A stretch of DNA of 64,000 nucleotides from Petrolisthes cinctipes (lineage: Eukaryota > Arthropoda > Malacostraca > Decapoda > Porcellanidae), in NCBI GenBank assembly GCA_033782935.1, contig JAWQEG010000501.1, positions 813,501-877,500 of the forward strand, written 5' to 3'. A program made the position numbers and the translations under genes. The notes beneath the pieces were generated by a model. It was not told where the DNA came from. It saw only the letters and a program-made list of their open reading frames with translations, and did not search any database. This document shows, in pieces, positions 44,420-56,183 of this stretch (its first letter is position 1; every line of letters starts with the position of its first letter).

Positions 44420-45680
44420 ACACTACTTTAACTCTCTGCCTACATCAAGGAATCCACCAGTTTTGAGGCAAGAAAGCAATAGTCATGCTAGGTGCTCCAT
44501 GTTTACATTGATTATTATGGGTCTCTTGGATAACTAGTTTAGTGAATAAATGTACGGATGGAAGCAAAATTGGGTATTTTGTGTGATCATCCCAGTTTGT
44601 TTTATCAAAACGTCCTCCACAGTACAAAATCCCATCTATAAATCTAAGTTGAAGTTGTCTCACTATATTTGGTTTTGTGTGAGGACTGCCTAGTAAATCT
44701 TGTGTGACATCTCCGTACACTTCATTTTGAACCACCTTGATTCAAAATCTCTCTGATTCCTATATTTCATAGTGATAAATTAATTCCTGTTTCAGAGTTA
44801 TTGATCGATCCTTTGTATGATATTTTATTTTTCAAGTTCTACACAAACCTTAGTACCAGTGCTGTAACACATAACGGCTTATTCAGTGAACTGAAACATT
44901 CAATTTCAATTACTTTGTCATTGGTGTTAGTTAATGCAGCAGGAAGAACAGTAAGAGGTTCACTCACCTCCTGTATTTAATGTTCCGTGTCACTCAAACT
45001 AACCCTGGTGCCATAAACCTGACTTGAAATAAGATTTAGCAGTCATCCCTCGAGAGATCAAATTTGTTAATATATCTCCATTCAGCACTGGGTAAAAGTT
45101 GTTTAATCTCTACAACTCTGTTGTACAAAAGACTTTAGAGGCTTCTGTGAATGTAGCCAAAACAAAACTATATTGCTATCAGTCCAACAAAAAGTAGTTG
45201 CCTTGTTTAAAGTGGGATTATATGGCCTTAACAACATAGTCTACTAGTTTAGCAGACAGTGAAGCTGTAGTTAGCTCTAGCTGTAGTAGTGTAGGACACT
45301 TGAGGTGTGTAACTCTTGCTTTTTGTCATTATCAGATCAACCTTACTATCTGATTACAGTGTATTTTACCAAGACATAGACTTTCATACTTACATCACTA
45401 AAGGTGTGTATCTGGGTGTCAGGTGTGATATCTACACCTCTGTCGAACGTACATTTTATTACTGACTCAAGATCTCATACTAATTTCAACAATATATCCC
45501 TTAGTATTTCATCAAGGTCCTCATCCCATCCTAATTTTGATTTCCAAAGTTCCTGAAGAAGCATACAAGAATGTGATAGGTACTGGAGTACTCCACTCTA
45601 ATGGATCCAATACCCTGGCAGTGGACTGCTAGAGTGTTCTCTTGGTTATAGTTCCTGGTACAACTTCCAGGTGACATGTA
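44420..45680 (-). pseudogene. BEL/Pao retrotransposon pol remnant
   Basis: Minus strand from 45660: KRTL-QSTARVLDPLEW, then in a second frame LLQELWKSKLGWDEDLDEIL, the conserved block after the RT of BEL/Pao elements. From 44735 an open frame of 96 codons ends LVIQETHNNQCKHGAPSMTI and WWIP, the zinc (HHCC) region of BEL/Pao integrase. Between these are stops and frameshifts. No LTRs are located. Confidence 0.8.
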
Positions 45681-46567
45681 GGGGTTAGGTCAGTAGGTCC
45701 TCTGTTGTGTACCATATGAGTGTGAGTAGTTTAGGGGTCTCATGGCCTACACAAAGATCTTCATTACTACTACCAACTTCACACACTGTATGAGAATTGT
45801 ATGTCCACTGGTACAAGGAAAGTTTACCACTCTTCATTATATCCCTTGACTGTTCATAAAACTACAATGATATAACACACTATGGTTACGGGAAATACTT
45901 CCTATAAACACAGAAGGCACAATAGAAACTCTCCAGAGGAGAAGGTACAGTACCAGGGATGAGTAACTGAAATAAAAACACCTGTTAAAACTTAACTAGT
46001 ATTTATTTTAAAACTAATTCCTGAAATTGCTCCCTTTACTCAAGGTAATCTATTCACTTCCCTAGGTGTTATGTACTAACACAGCCTAGTGAAGACTAAA
46101 TAAAATCCTCGGCAAAACACAACTCCCGTTTCCTTAAACTGAGGTAGTACTGTACTGTAGTAAATCACACTCCTTAAAACAAATTCTATTCACAAGCTGG
46201 TCACTACAGAATACAGATACTGTATGTAATTTTAGTTAACTACTGTATGTTCAAAAGAGTTATTTATATTTTGTAACTTTGAAGACTGAGATATGTTTTC
46301 TTGTGTATCACTAGCTCCACCAACTGTGAAGGTTGGGTCAGCAAGGGTGGTGGTGGTGAGTGGAGATGAGGTCACCCTGAGATGCTGAGGGATTGGTACT
46401 CCTGCTGCCCCCCTGAGATGTTGAGGGATTGGTACTCCTGCTGCCACACTAACATGGTTCAAAGGACACCAAGTCATCAGTGAAGGGCCAGGTAGGTAGG
46501 TAGGTTGGGTAGGGTTGAGTTTGGGACAGTTAACAGAGTATGTGAAAGTACTCTCTCTCACATACAG

Positions 46568-46847
46568 ATAAGTGGGTGCGAGAATAGGAGGACAGACTTG
46601 GGGGGGGGGGGGGTGTTAGGGGGTGCGGGAGTAGGGGGACAGGCTTGGGGGGGGGTGCGGGAATAGGGGACAAGCTTGGGGGGTGCAGGAGTAGGGGGAC
46701 AGGCTTGGGGGGGTTGGGGGGTGCAGGAGTAGGGGGACAGGCTTGTGGGGGGTGCAGGAATAGGGGACAGGCTTTCTACCCACCCCGAGCCTGTCCCCTT
46801 ATTCCTGCACCCCCCCAAGCCTGTCCCCTATTCCCGCACCCCCTTAA
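46568..46847. mobile_element. G-rich fold-back element F1-2
   Basis: Left ATAAGTGGGTGCGAG (probably mutated TTAA), right CGCACCCCCTTAA. Centre GGCTTTCTACCCACCCC at about 46768, then inverted units. Lies in an intron of the Ig fragment. Confidence 0.85.
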
Positions 46848-47350
46848 CTCTCATTTTACACTTGTATATTGGGTGTGTAATGAAACTGTGTACAGAAAAC
46901 CCTCATTGTACAGTACACTTGGATATTGGGTGTGTAATATAGTGTACAGTCGCAGCACATAGTCCTTGACCAGGGTGTAAGGGGAAGTCTGTTCAAGGAC
47001 TATGTGCCGCGACTGTGCAATAAGTATTTACAGTACATACATTCATTACACACACTCTATTTCACATACATAATTACATACATTCATTACACACACTATT
47101 TCACATATATAATGCCAGTGTAAAATGAGAATTGACTGTACATACCTTTTCATGCTGTTAACGCATTTCAATATCGTCTCCAGAGTTTGAGGTGGTGTCT
47201 GATGGATCTCTACACCTTTCATCTCAGTATCCACTCATATATTTCACTACCTACATATATACTAATCTGTTTAATAAGGGATATGATTTCTGTATGTCTA
47301 GCCAAAATACATACAACAAAAAATAGTACTTTCTAACACAATTTTTGTCA

Positions 47351-47590
47351 CTGGGTCAATTCCACAGTGGTTGGTATTGGTTTGTAAGCACGCAAACGAA
47401 AGAATGTTAGCCGTGTAAATGACTTCTGGCTGAATTATTTAATGAATTTGGTGAGTAAACTATACAGTGATTATTATTATCTAACTGTTGGATAGATTTT
47501 GTGAATGTGGATACTCAGCTCTTGGAATATAATGAAGCCTTACAAGTGTAGTTGGTTGGGAAGCTTACAAACTAATATCAGTTATCATAA
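47351..47590. mobile_element. Palindromic MITE F3 copy 1
   Basis: CTGGGTCAATTCCACAGTGG TTGGTATTGG... Its reverse complement is the element at 53302-53560. The right end is diverged. Confidence 0.75.
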
Positions 47591-47663
47591 TAATACTGTA
47601 CTGTATCTCATGATGTTTACTTGATGTGATTCACTCTAAAGGAAAGTTAATTGTTTTTGGCCT

Positions 47664-47917
47664 TTAAGGGGGTGCGGGAGTAGGGGACAGGCTTGGGGGG
47701 TGCGGGAATAGGGGGACAGGCTTTGGGGTGGGTAGAAAGTCTGTCCCCCTACTCCCGCACCCCCCAAAACCCCCCCAAGCCTGTCCCCTACTTCTGAACC
47801 CCCCTAAACCCCCCAAGCCTGTCCCCCTACTCCTGCACCCCCCTAACCCTCCCCCCAAGCCTGTCCCCTACTCCCGCACCCCCCCAAGCCTGTCCCCCTA
47901 TTCCCTTACCCCCTTAA
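47664..47917. mobile_element. G-rich fold-back element F1-3
   Basis: TTAAGGGGGTGCGGGAG at the left, TTACCCCCTTAA at the right. Centre GGGTGGGTAGAAAG near 47735. Short left arm (two units), longer right arm. Just upstream of Ig exon II. Confidence 0.9.
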
Positions 47918-48834
47918 TACCAATTGTCACATACTTAGTGACATTAGGAGTAAGTTATTGTTGTCACCAGAACTGTCATCAGTACAACCAGCCAGTGTCA
48001 GCTGAGGTGTTGGCAGTGGTGGGGCAGGAAGTGAAGCTGTCATGTAAGGTTATTGGTCATTCCTCTCGAACACTTACCTGGACCAGACCAGACCAGGGCC
48101 CTAAGCCAGTCACCTCCTCTGGATGCCAGGATTCAGGTGGAAAATACACCATTTTGTAGAGTACCATCATTCAATTATAAAAGATTCTTTGTCTTTCAAT
48201 TGATAAAAATTTACAGAAACACAATTTATTTATACGTTTGCATATAGGTACTGTGTGTTGGTATATGACAGGTGTTAGATGAAGACCTTGTGTTGTCTGG
48301 TGTGCAGGAGACTGATGGTGGCACCTACCAATGTACAGTTGGCGGCAAAAATCCTGTCATTACATCGGTCAAATCGAGAATTACAGTATGGAAATATATA
48401 CTTCAGAGGCTCGTAAACTGAAAAACCAGAGGGGCTTATTAAATTGCCCCCCTGATATTGCAATTTTGTATGGTGAATGTGTTTGTTCAATGATTAGACT
48501 TTATATTTTCCTTCAAGAAGTGTTGAGTGAGGCGACACGACTTTTGCCGTCGACTGTACACAACTCGGCTGCACACACCTCACCTCACCTTCACCTCACT
48601 GTTCTATTTTGGCAGGAATTGTCTCACCTTGGTTTATTCTGGCTGGCTGACTGGCTAGGTGGTTGACACACTGACTTATTTGTTGACTTACTCTTGGTGA
48701 GTTCGGGGGTTTTTCATAAATCTATTCGCATTTTTTTTTTTACCAACCAAATGAATTAACTTGTATTTTTCCTAAAGTATTTCCTTGATAAAATATTAAA
48801 TTTAGCACATATATATCCTTATAATTTAACACAG

Positions 48835-49100
48835 GGTGAGTAAATCATGTAGTTAGTGTGTATGGTAATGTATAACACAAGCCAGGGAACACACACACAC
48901 ACACACACACTATCTTTTTAACACAGGGTCAGTAAATCATTTTGTTTGTATGGAAATGAATAACACACACACACACCATCCTTTTAATACAGGGTGAGTA
49001 AAACATTTAGTTAGTATGTATGGTAATGAATAACACAAGCCAGGACACACACACACACACACACACACACACTATCCTTTTAACACAGGGTGGGTAAAAC
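48835..49100. repeat. Tandem repeat with (AC)n, unit about 70-80 bp
   Basis: CACAGGGTGAGTAAA(T/A)CAT, GGTAATG(A/T)ATAACACA(AGCCAGG) and (AC)n repeat about four times. Positions 48490-48830 have no supported gene. Confidence 0.85.
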
Positions 49101-49170
49101 ATTCAATCCTTCAATGAGTGTAAAATGAAGTGGTGATGGATACAAATATTTATTCCTTGTTTGGACAACA

Positions 49171-49404
49171 TAATTGTAATAGACAAGTTTTATATTTGTT
49201 GTATAATAGTATTTGTTCTGGCAATACTTTCAGGTTTAGACACCATAATAATTGTAATAGACAAGTTTTATATTTGTTGTGTAATAGTGTTTGTTCTGGT
49301 AATACTTTCAGGTTTAGACACCATAATAATTGTAATAGACAAGTTTTATATTTGTTGTGTAATAGTAATTGTTCTGGTAATACTTTCAAACCCTCACTCA
49401 GCTT
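49171..49404. repeat. 78-bp tandem triplication
   Basis: TAATTGTAATAGACAAGTTT begins units at 49171, 49249 and 49327. The period is a multiple of three, so all frames look open; no gene is called. Confidence 0.93.
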
Positions 49405-49629
49405 TATCCCCAAAAACATTTAATTAACAATAGATATATTCCGTTTTGCAAATCTTTTCTCGTTTTTTCTTTTCCCATCCAGAATAATTAGCTTTTTGTA
49501 TCATCCATAAATTAATTCATTTATACTTTTTACCATCCATAAATTAATTCATTTATATTTTGTATTATCCATGAATTAATTAGATTGTATTTTGTTACAG
49601 AGTTGTTTGTTATTTATCCTTCCTTCCAT

Positions 49630-49705
49630 CTACAACAACAACAACAATAACATCATCATCTACAATAACAACAACATCTACAACAACAACAACAACAACA
49701 ACACT
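49630..49705. repeat. (CAA)n-rich microsatellite
   Basis: CAACAACAACAATAACATCA-type sequence, similar to tracts at 55965-56090. Confidence 0.85.
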
Positions 49706-49744
49706 ATAGGATATTGTGAGTATTTATGGAGTTACATTGGACCA

Positions 49745-49866
49745 TATTCAACAACATTTATAGTGTTTATGATGGTGTGGTATTGGTACCATGGCTCCAT
49801 AGAAAAAAAGTAATACTGTCATACCGGTACCACACCATTATCAACTCCACGGATGTTGTTGTATAC
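49745..49866. repeat. Palindromic element F4 copy 2
   Basis: TATTCAACAACATTTATAGT...GATGGTGTGGTATTGGTACC is inverted as GGTACCACACCATTATCAAC...GGATGTTGTTGTATA. Confidence 0.8.
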
Positions 49867-49877
49867 CCCACCAGTTA

Positions 49878-49908
<31 letters not shown>

Positions 49909-50002
49909 ATGTTTGTGTTTGTGTGTGTGTATGTGTTGTCGAAGTTCCTCAAGCTGTCTGGCTGAGCAGCCCTGTGTGTGTAAGTGTTTGTGTGTAATAA
50001 TA

Positions 50003-52230
50003 AAAGATAATAATAATAATAATAAACGGTTTATTGAGCAGAGTGCAGCCCTGAGGCTGAAAATATACATACATAATAAATTGACATAATGGACATAATG
50101 GATGAATAGAGTGAGATGTGTAATATATATACAAAGATGATACATGTATAGAGTGGATGATTATTTATTTATTATATTTACAATGGTGGGAATGGGACTA
50201 TTTTTGTATCTGTCAGTTCTTGTTTTAATGGGTTTCAGTTTGTTATAGTGACGGGCTGCCCTAGATGGAGGGGGTAGGGTGGGGGGCAGGAGTGGATGGA
50301 GTCTGGGGGGGTGTAGCAGCAACTTGTCAACAAAAGTCTGGAGGTCTCGCTGGTATCTCTCTGTTAGTGAGGGCAGATTAAGGGAGATTAACGCCTGGTC
50401 ATATGTAGTGTAGGTGACCCCCAGTATAATTTTACATGCTCTCTTCTGTACCCTCTCCAGCCGGCGTTGTTGAGTGATGTTTAGTGATGATGACCAGGCT
50501 GGAGATGCGTATGTAAGCTTGGGTAGGATGAAGGTATTATATATGTCCCTCAGTTGTTGGTGTAGGGCACCCAAGGACTTCATTGCTTTGAGCATGTAAA
50601 GTCTGTAGGTGGTTGCCTTGATGATGATGGTGGTGTGCTGCTTCCAATCCAGTTTATTGTCAATGGTGACTCCCAGTAGTTTAGTAGACTCAACCAGCTG
50701 TAGTGAGTGAGAGCCAATAGTGACATTAGGTGGTGGTACTGGAGTGGTGGATGTACTGATGTGCATTACTACAGTATTGGTTTGGTTGATGGTTACACTA
50801 TTTTCTCTGGTCCAGGACTGCAGTTGGTCAAGGATATTCTGTAGATGACTGTAGTCAGGAGAGTCATTGTTGATAGTGACTCCTACTGTAGAGTCATCCA
50901 CATACTTCCAGCGGTGTGGTGAGTCAGTGAGGGCATCGTTAATTAACAGCAGGAAACAGAGGGGCCCCATTTTGGTACCCTGGGGGGAACACAACAGGTC
51001 AGATTTTGAAAGGTGGAGGTGTGATTTTGATACCGTGTGACCTGCCGTCTCTCACACAGAAAGTCACACAGCCATGACACAAGATAGCCAGGGAGACCTA
51101 ATTTTAGTCCTTTTTTTATCACTGTGGTGTGATCCACAAGATCAAAGGCTTTCCGAAAGTCTATGAAGGTTAAAGCAAGGGATGTTTTGCGTTTGTCTAG
51201 GTTCTGATAGATGAAGTCAAGCAGACTGACAAGGCAGTGAGTGGTAGAGGTAGATTTCATGTTGCCAAACTGTTGCAAGTCAATGTGGTTACTGATGGTA
51301 TCATATGCCCAGTTGAATATAAAATCTTCACAGATGAGACTCGGAACGGGAGTAATAGCAATTGGCCTAAGATCATTTAGTGTGGGAGGGTTTGGCAACT
51401 TAGGGATGGGTGTTATAAAAGAGCTTTTCCACTCGGCTGGGCATTTGCCTTGTCTGAGGGAGGCATTAATTATTGAAGTGATGGGTACTGCAAGTTCAGG
51501 GGCAAATTCTTTGTAAATTTTGATGGGTAAGTCAATTGGAGTGGTGGATTTCTTTGGTTTGAGACAGCCATTTTTTGGTAACTTGAAATATTTCTATAGT
51601 AGGAGGAGGGGAGGAGGAGGGAAGGTAAGCTGGTAGGAGAGAGTGGTTGAGAGGAGGAAGGCTTTGACAAATGGTGGCAAAGTGGGTGTTAATCTGCTCT
51701 GCTGCTTCCTCGTTTGACACACCAGTGAGGAAATGGAGGGGTTTTGAAGTCTTTCCCAGGCCACAGAGGGTTTTTATCTTGGTGTACCACTGGCTGGAGT
51801 TGTTATGGAGGTGATGGTGCACCTTGGTGGGGTAATATGACTTCTTTACCTCACGAATTTCTCGGATTATCTGGTTCCTCAGTTGTTTGTACTGGTGGTT
51901 GTTGGTGTAAAATGCCTGGTTACGAAGATCTAGGAGGCGTTTTATTCTTGGGGTGATCCATGGAAGGTCAGAGGGGTGTTTCTTGGATGTTTTTGATGGA
52001 AAGAAATGATGGTAGGCCTCCATGACTGAAGAGTGATAATTTTCCCACTTAGTGTTGACATCTTCAGGTGTAGTGACCTCGTTCCATGGATATGTAGTCA
52101 CCCACTGACCAAATTGTCTTAATGCTGAGTCAGTAAGTGGTCTATAGGTGGTAATGGTACATACAGGTGATAGGGAGGTGGTGGGGGTTGGTGACCACAG
52201 TACAGATGTGTGGGGGCTGCGTCCCATGTG
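50003..52230 (-). pseudogene. CR1/jockey-like LINE family C, 5'-truncated
   Basis: Three frame blocks on the minus strand. 52227-51532: PHTSVLWSPTPTTSLSP, end of the endonuclease, through NQIIREIREVKKSYYP. 51398-50943: RPIAITPVPSLICEDFIF, LTFIDFRKAFDLVDH (motif A). 50994-50161: PQGTKMGPLCFLLLINDAL, WKYVDDSTVGV (motif C, YVDD), STKLLGVTIDNKLDW, SLNITQQRRLERVQKRACKI, stop at 50161. Frameshifts near 51540-51400 and 51000. The 3' UTR has CAATAAACC followed by a (TTA)n tail at about 50003-50030. The fragment at 17434-18645 is the same family. Confidence 0.88.
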
Positions 52231-52302
52231 TGTGTGTTTCTGTATGTTTGTGTGTGTTTAGTACAGTCATCCAAGAGTTTATAATTATACAGTACAGTGT
52301 TG

Positions 52303-52371
52303 TTGGTGGTAAATCTGGAGTAACTGTTTCCTCCAAACTATTTTTCCAAGCAACAGAACACCATTATTATT

Positions 52372-52407
<36 letters not shown>

Positions 52408-52487
52408 TTTGTTCATCTGGTCCTGTTTCCTGATATATTTTGGAGGAATCAAGATGCTCCAATGTACCAAAAGTGAATTACCCAGGC
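52303..52487. mobile_element. F2-family MITE with internal (TTA)n
   Basis: GGTAAATCTGGAG...TTTCCTCCAAACTAT, then CAACAGAACACCATTATTAT, (TTA)n, TTCATCTGGTCCTG and TTTTGGAGGAATC...CTCCAATGTACC. Inverted relative to F2b. TTAA ends are not intact. Confidence 0.7.
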
Positions 52488-52499
52488 TTCTTATACTGT

Positions 52500-52575
52500 A
52501 TTATTATTATTATTATTATTATTTTTATTTTTTTATTATTATTATTTATTTATTTTTTTTTTTTTTTTATTATTA

Positions 52576-52634
<59 letters not shown>
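52500..52634. repeat. (TTA)n microsatellite
   Basis: TTA repeats with a central T run. It lies within or beside another F2 remnant ending CCCCTTAA at 52695. Confidence 0.9.
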
Positions 52635-52720
52635 TCCCGACATACTTTGAATGAATCAAGGTACTCCAGTACACCAAAAATATATTTCCCCTTAAGTACT
52701 TGTTTTTGTTGTTGTTCATT

Positions 52721-52887
52721 TTAAAAGGTTCATACACTTTTGGCACATTGGAGTGTCTTGATTCCTCCAAAGTATGCCAGGAAACAGAACCAGAAGAGCA
52801 AAAATAATGGTGTCCTGTTATTGCTTGGAATAGTTTGGAGGAATAATTTACTCCAGATTTACAAACAACACTGTACTGTTCCCTTAA
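52721..52887. mobile_element. TTAA-bounded MITE F2d
   Basis: 167 bp, TTAAAAGGTTCATAC...GGCACATTGGAG at the left, GATTTACAAACAA...GTTCCCTTAA at the right, both with the GGAGGAAT/ATTCCTCC core. Confidence 0.85.
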
Positions 52888-53240
52888 GGACTCTGTGATT
52901 GTCTATGAGAATTGGAGGCTTCTGATTCCTCCTAACCATGACATGAAACCAGCTCCTTCCCTATAGGTGTGTGTGTGTGTGGGTTAGAGAGGGAGAGAGA
53001 GAGAATGTGTGTGTGTGTTTGGAGGCTTCTGATTCCTCCTAACCATGACATGAAACCAGCTCCTTCCATATAGGTGTGTGTGTGTTAGGGAGGGAGAGAG
53101 AGAGAATGTACGTGTGTGTTTGGAGGCTTCTGATTCCTCCTAACCATGACATGAAACCAGCTCCCTTCATAATTTTATGTTTGTGTGTTTTGTGGCAATA
53201 TTTGGAGGAATTGTAGACTTGACACACAGACAGGCAGACA
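52884..53240. mobile_element. F2e, GT-expanded MITE
   Basis: Starts at the TTAA shared with F2d. Repeated GGCTTCTGATTCCTCCTAAC and CATGACATGAAACCAGCTCC units alternate with GT and GAGA tracts. The right end GGCAATATTTGGAGGAATTG lacks an intact TTAA. Confidence 0.7.
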
Positions 53241-53301
53241 GTTCTCTTACCACCACTATACTTGTGTTCATTTGTATCTGACTGTACAAATCACTCTCTA
53301 T

Positions 53302-53560
53302 GGGTTGATTCCACAGTAGTATTGGTTTGTTAGCTTCCCAACGAACCAACCACACTTGTAAGGCCTGAATATTTTCCAAAAGCTGAACTTCCATATTCAC
53401 AAAATCTATCCAACAGTTAGATAATAATAATAATAATAATGATCACTGTATAGTTTACTCACCAAATTCATTAAATAATTCACCCAGAAGTCATTAACAC
53501 GACCAATATTCTTTCGTTTGCGTGCTTACAAACCAATACCAACCACTGTGGAATGGACCC
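53302..53560. mobile_element. Palindromic MITE F3 copy 2
   Basis: 259 bp with terminal inverted repeats GGGTTGATTCCACAG... and ...CTGTGGAATGGACCC and sub-terminal ATTGGTTTGT blocks. It is the reverse complement of 47351-47590. Confidence 0.8.
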
Positions 53561-53584
53561 TATATGGTGCCTCACTTTGTGTAT

Positions 53585-53740
53585 AGGTGATATTCTTTTG
53601 TTACATTGGAGTGTCTTGATTCCTCCAAAGTATGCCAGGAAACAGGACCAGATGAACAAAAATAATAATGGTGTTCTGTTGCTTGGAAAAATAGTTTGGA
53701 GGAAACAGATTTACCAACACTGTACTTCCAACTTGAGGTG
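53585..53740. mobile_element. F2f MITE, ends mutated
   Basis: TTACATTGGAGTGTCTTGAT ... GGAGGAAACAGATTTACCAA ... CCAACTTGAGG. The right TTAA reads TTGA. Confidence 0.7.
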
Positions 53741-53805
53741 ATATTATTTTGTTGGTGAATTGGAAGATGTGTGATTATTATTATTATTACTATTATTATT
53801 ATTAC

Positions 53806-53874
<69 letters not shown>

Positions 53875-54137
53875 TATTATTATTACTATTATTATTATTA
53901 CTATTATTATTACTACTATTATTATTATTACTATTATTATTATTACTATTATTATTATTACTATTATTATCATTACTATTATTATTATTACTATTATTAT
54001 CATTATTATTATTATCATTATTATTATTATCATTATTATTATTATTATTATTATTACTATTATCATTATTATTATTATTATTATTATTTAGTGCTACTGA
54101 TTTCTCCAAACTATGCCACCAAACAGATCCTTTAATT
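53734..54137. mobile_element. F2g MITE with a 320-bp (TTA)n core
   Basis: TTGAGGTGATATTATTTTGT TGGTGAATTGGAAG at the left; GATTTCTCCAAACTATGCCA...CCTTTAATTA at the right. (TTA/TTACTA)n fills 53776-54088. Open frames through it are artefacts. Confidence 0.75.
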
Positions 54138-54255
54138 ATTAGTACAGTCACAATCAAATAACCACCAACACTTTCCTTCCAAGGTACAAATAAATCAGTA
54201 TCATTTCAAAATATAATCATACAACAACACCTTATGTCAACTTATTCCCCTCAAT

Positions 54256-54307
54256 TATTATTATGAGGTGGTGCAAAATTATACACGTGTTGTTCTTTAT
54301 TACCAAG

Positions 54308-54351
<44 letters not shown>

Positions 54352-54480
54352 GAGGTGCTTTAAAATTATACACGTGTTGTTCTTTAATACCAAGATATTT
54401 ATTATTATTATTATTATTATTATGAGGTGGTGCAAAATTATACACGTGTTGTTCTTTATTACAAAGATATTTACTACGAT
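54256..54480. repeat. Tandem unit with (ATT)n, three copies
   Basis: ATGAGGTG(G/C)T(G/T)(C/T)AAAATTATA, CACGTGTTGTTCTTTA and (ATT)n repeat three times with variable (ATT)n length. Confidence 0.88.
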
Positions 54481-54567
54481 TGATAGGAAAGTGTTGGTGG
54501 TTATTATTTTGATTATGACTGTACCATTGAGTGTGTTTTCTGGTAGAGTTAGGAGGAATCAGTAGCA

Positions 54568-54715
54568 CTCAATAATAATAGTAATAATAATAATAGTCAT
54601 AATAGTAATAATAATAGTAATAATGATAATAATAATAATGATAATAATAATAGTAATAATAATAGTAATAATAATAGTAATAATAATAATAACAATAACA
54701 ATAACAATAATCAGT
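54568..54715. repeat. (TAA/TAG)n microsatellite inside an F2 remnant
   Basis: Flanked by GTTAGGAGGAATCAGTAGC and CAGTAGCCTTCCAATTAACC, which are F2 arms. Confidence 0.8.
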
Positions 54716-54904
54716 AGCCTTCCAATTAACCAACAAGAGAATTTCACTTTAAATGGTCAATGCTAAACCTTCCTTCCTGCCTTTTTTTTGTATTTAATTT
54801 ATTTTGCATACAAACCTTAATTAGTCTATAGTTGTTTCTCCATCCTTTCCCCTTGAAGTTTGAGGCATTGTAGGTTTTACAGTCTTAGACAAGAAACTAC
54901 ATTG

Positions 54905-55105
54905 ATGTGTGTGTTGATAATGGTGTTGGTACGAGTACAATGATTCCATAGACACACAACAAAGTCATCTTACTGCTTACTGGTACAGCTGTGTGTGTGT
55001 GTGTATTATTCCTCTGTGTGTGTGTGTGTGTGTATTCCTCTGTATGTGTGTGTATTATTATCATTATGCTGCTAACTGTACCACACCACCAACATTCTTA
55101 CATAT
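54905..55105. repeat. Palindromic element F4 copy 3 (diverged), with GT tracts
   Basis: GATAATGGTGTTGGTACGAG at the left and ACTGTACCACACCACCAACA at the right, separated by GT microsatellite. Confidence 0.5.
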
Positions 55106-55224
55106 GGCCTTTACAGTCAAGTTTTTATTTTTTCTGTTCTGGTATTTCATTCACAAGACCTAATTTTATTCTGTATATTTCTTCTCGCAAATCATTTCTC
55201 ATTTTTTATCACCACCCAAATTTA

Positions 55225-55380
55225 TGTGAGATTCTCTTGTTGGTGAATTGGAAGGACTCTGATTCCTCCAAACTATGCCAGGAAACAGATGCCTTCAATG
55301 TTACTAATAGTGGATCTGTTGTTGTGGATCTGTCATAGTTTAAAAGATTTGCTTAGCCCTCCAATTTACCATCAAAATAG
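55225..55380. mobile_element. F2h MITE, ends diverged
   Basis: GTGAGATTCTCTTGTTGGTG, AATTGGAAGGACTC, GATTCCTCCAAACTATGCCA at the left; CCCTCCAATTTACCATCAA at the right. Confidence 0.7.
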
Positions 55381-55434
55381 GTTGTATTTTGTTATTAGAG
55401 AGTTGTAATAGGGACAAGAGACATAGAATTAACC

Positions 55435-55835
55435 TTAAGGGGGTGCAGGAGTAGGGGACAGGCTTAGGGGGGGTTTGGGGGGTGCGGGAATAGGGGGACA
55501 AGCTTGGGGTGGGTAGAAAGCCTGTCCCCTATTCCTGCAGCCACCTCCTTCCCCCCCCCCACGCCCGTTCCCCCCCAAGCCTGTCCCCCTACTCCCCCCC
55601 CCAAGCCTGTCCCCCTACTCCCCCCCCCCCAAGCCTGTCCCCTACTCCCGCACCCCCCAAGCCTGTCCCCTACTCCCCCCCACACAAGCCTGTCCCCTAC
55701 TCCCGCACCCCCCAAGCCTGTCCCCTACTCCTGCACCCCCCAAGCCTGTCCCCTACTCCCACACCCCCCAAGCCTGTCCCCTACCCCCGCACCCCCCAAG
55801 CCTGTCCCCTACCCCCGCACCCCCCCCCCCTTTAA
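55435..55835. mobile_element. G-rich fold-back element F1-4
   Basis: TTAAGGGGGTGCAGGAG at the left, GCACCCCCCCCCCCTTTAA at the right. Centre GGGTGGGTAGAAAGCCTGTC near 55515. Left arm two units, right arm ten or more. Confidence 0.9.
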
Positions 55836-56183
55836 TACATTTCTTCACTTATCTTTGCTCATCCATAAATTAAATAGGTTGTAATTTGTTGTTACAGAGT
55901 TCTACAAGAGACTGAGGAACCTTCATTGTTTGTTTGTTGTCCACTGTGTTCTTCCTTCCATCAACAACAACAACAACTACAACTACATCAACAACATCAA
56001 CAGCATTTACTATAGGAGCTTTGGGATGCTTGGCCAGACACCTTGAGGAACAACAACAACAACATCATCATCATCAACAACAACTGTAAGTGTTTATGGA
56101 ATTACATTGTTGTATTTGTTGTTGCTTGTAATAGTTTGGAGGGAGTCAGTTGGTCCACATTTACTACCAATAAAAGACTGGGT

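Larger units (their letters stand above)
46315..48390 (+). pseudogene. Immunoglobulin-domain gene fragment, three exons
   Basis: Exon I (46315-46491, phase 1 to phase 1, acceptor TCACTAG, donor G|GTAGGT) reads PPTVKVGSARVVVVSGDEVT, LRC, then TGA, then GIGTPAATLTWFKGHQVISE: the first Cys and the Trp of an Ig domain. A 36-bp direct duplication repeats LRC-stop-GIGTPAA, so the stop is present twice (46386 and 46422). Exon II (from 47971 or 47983 to about 48150) reads VVGQEVKLSCKVIGHSSRTL and TWTRP. Exon III (48272 to about 48385, acceptor ATGACAG) reads LVLSGVQETDGGTYQCTVGG, the second Cys region. Style is that of secreted or matrix multi-Ig proteins. Two G-rich F1 elements lie in the introns. 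Exon I is broken, so I call a pseudogene; exons II and III alone show no lesion. Confidence 0.65.

Noticed and set aside
53749..54135. Long poly-Tyr, poly-Ile and poly-Asn frames
   Set aside because: They are six-way readings of a (TTA)n tract.
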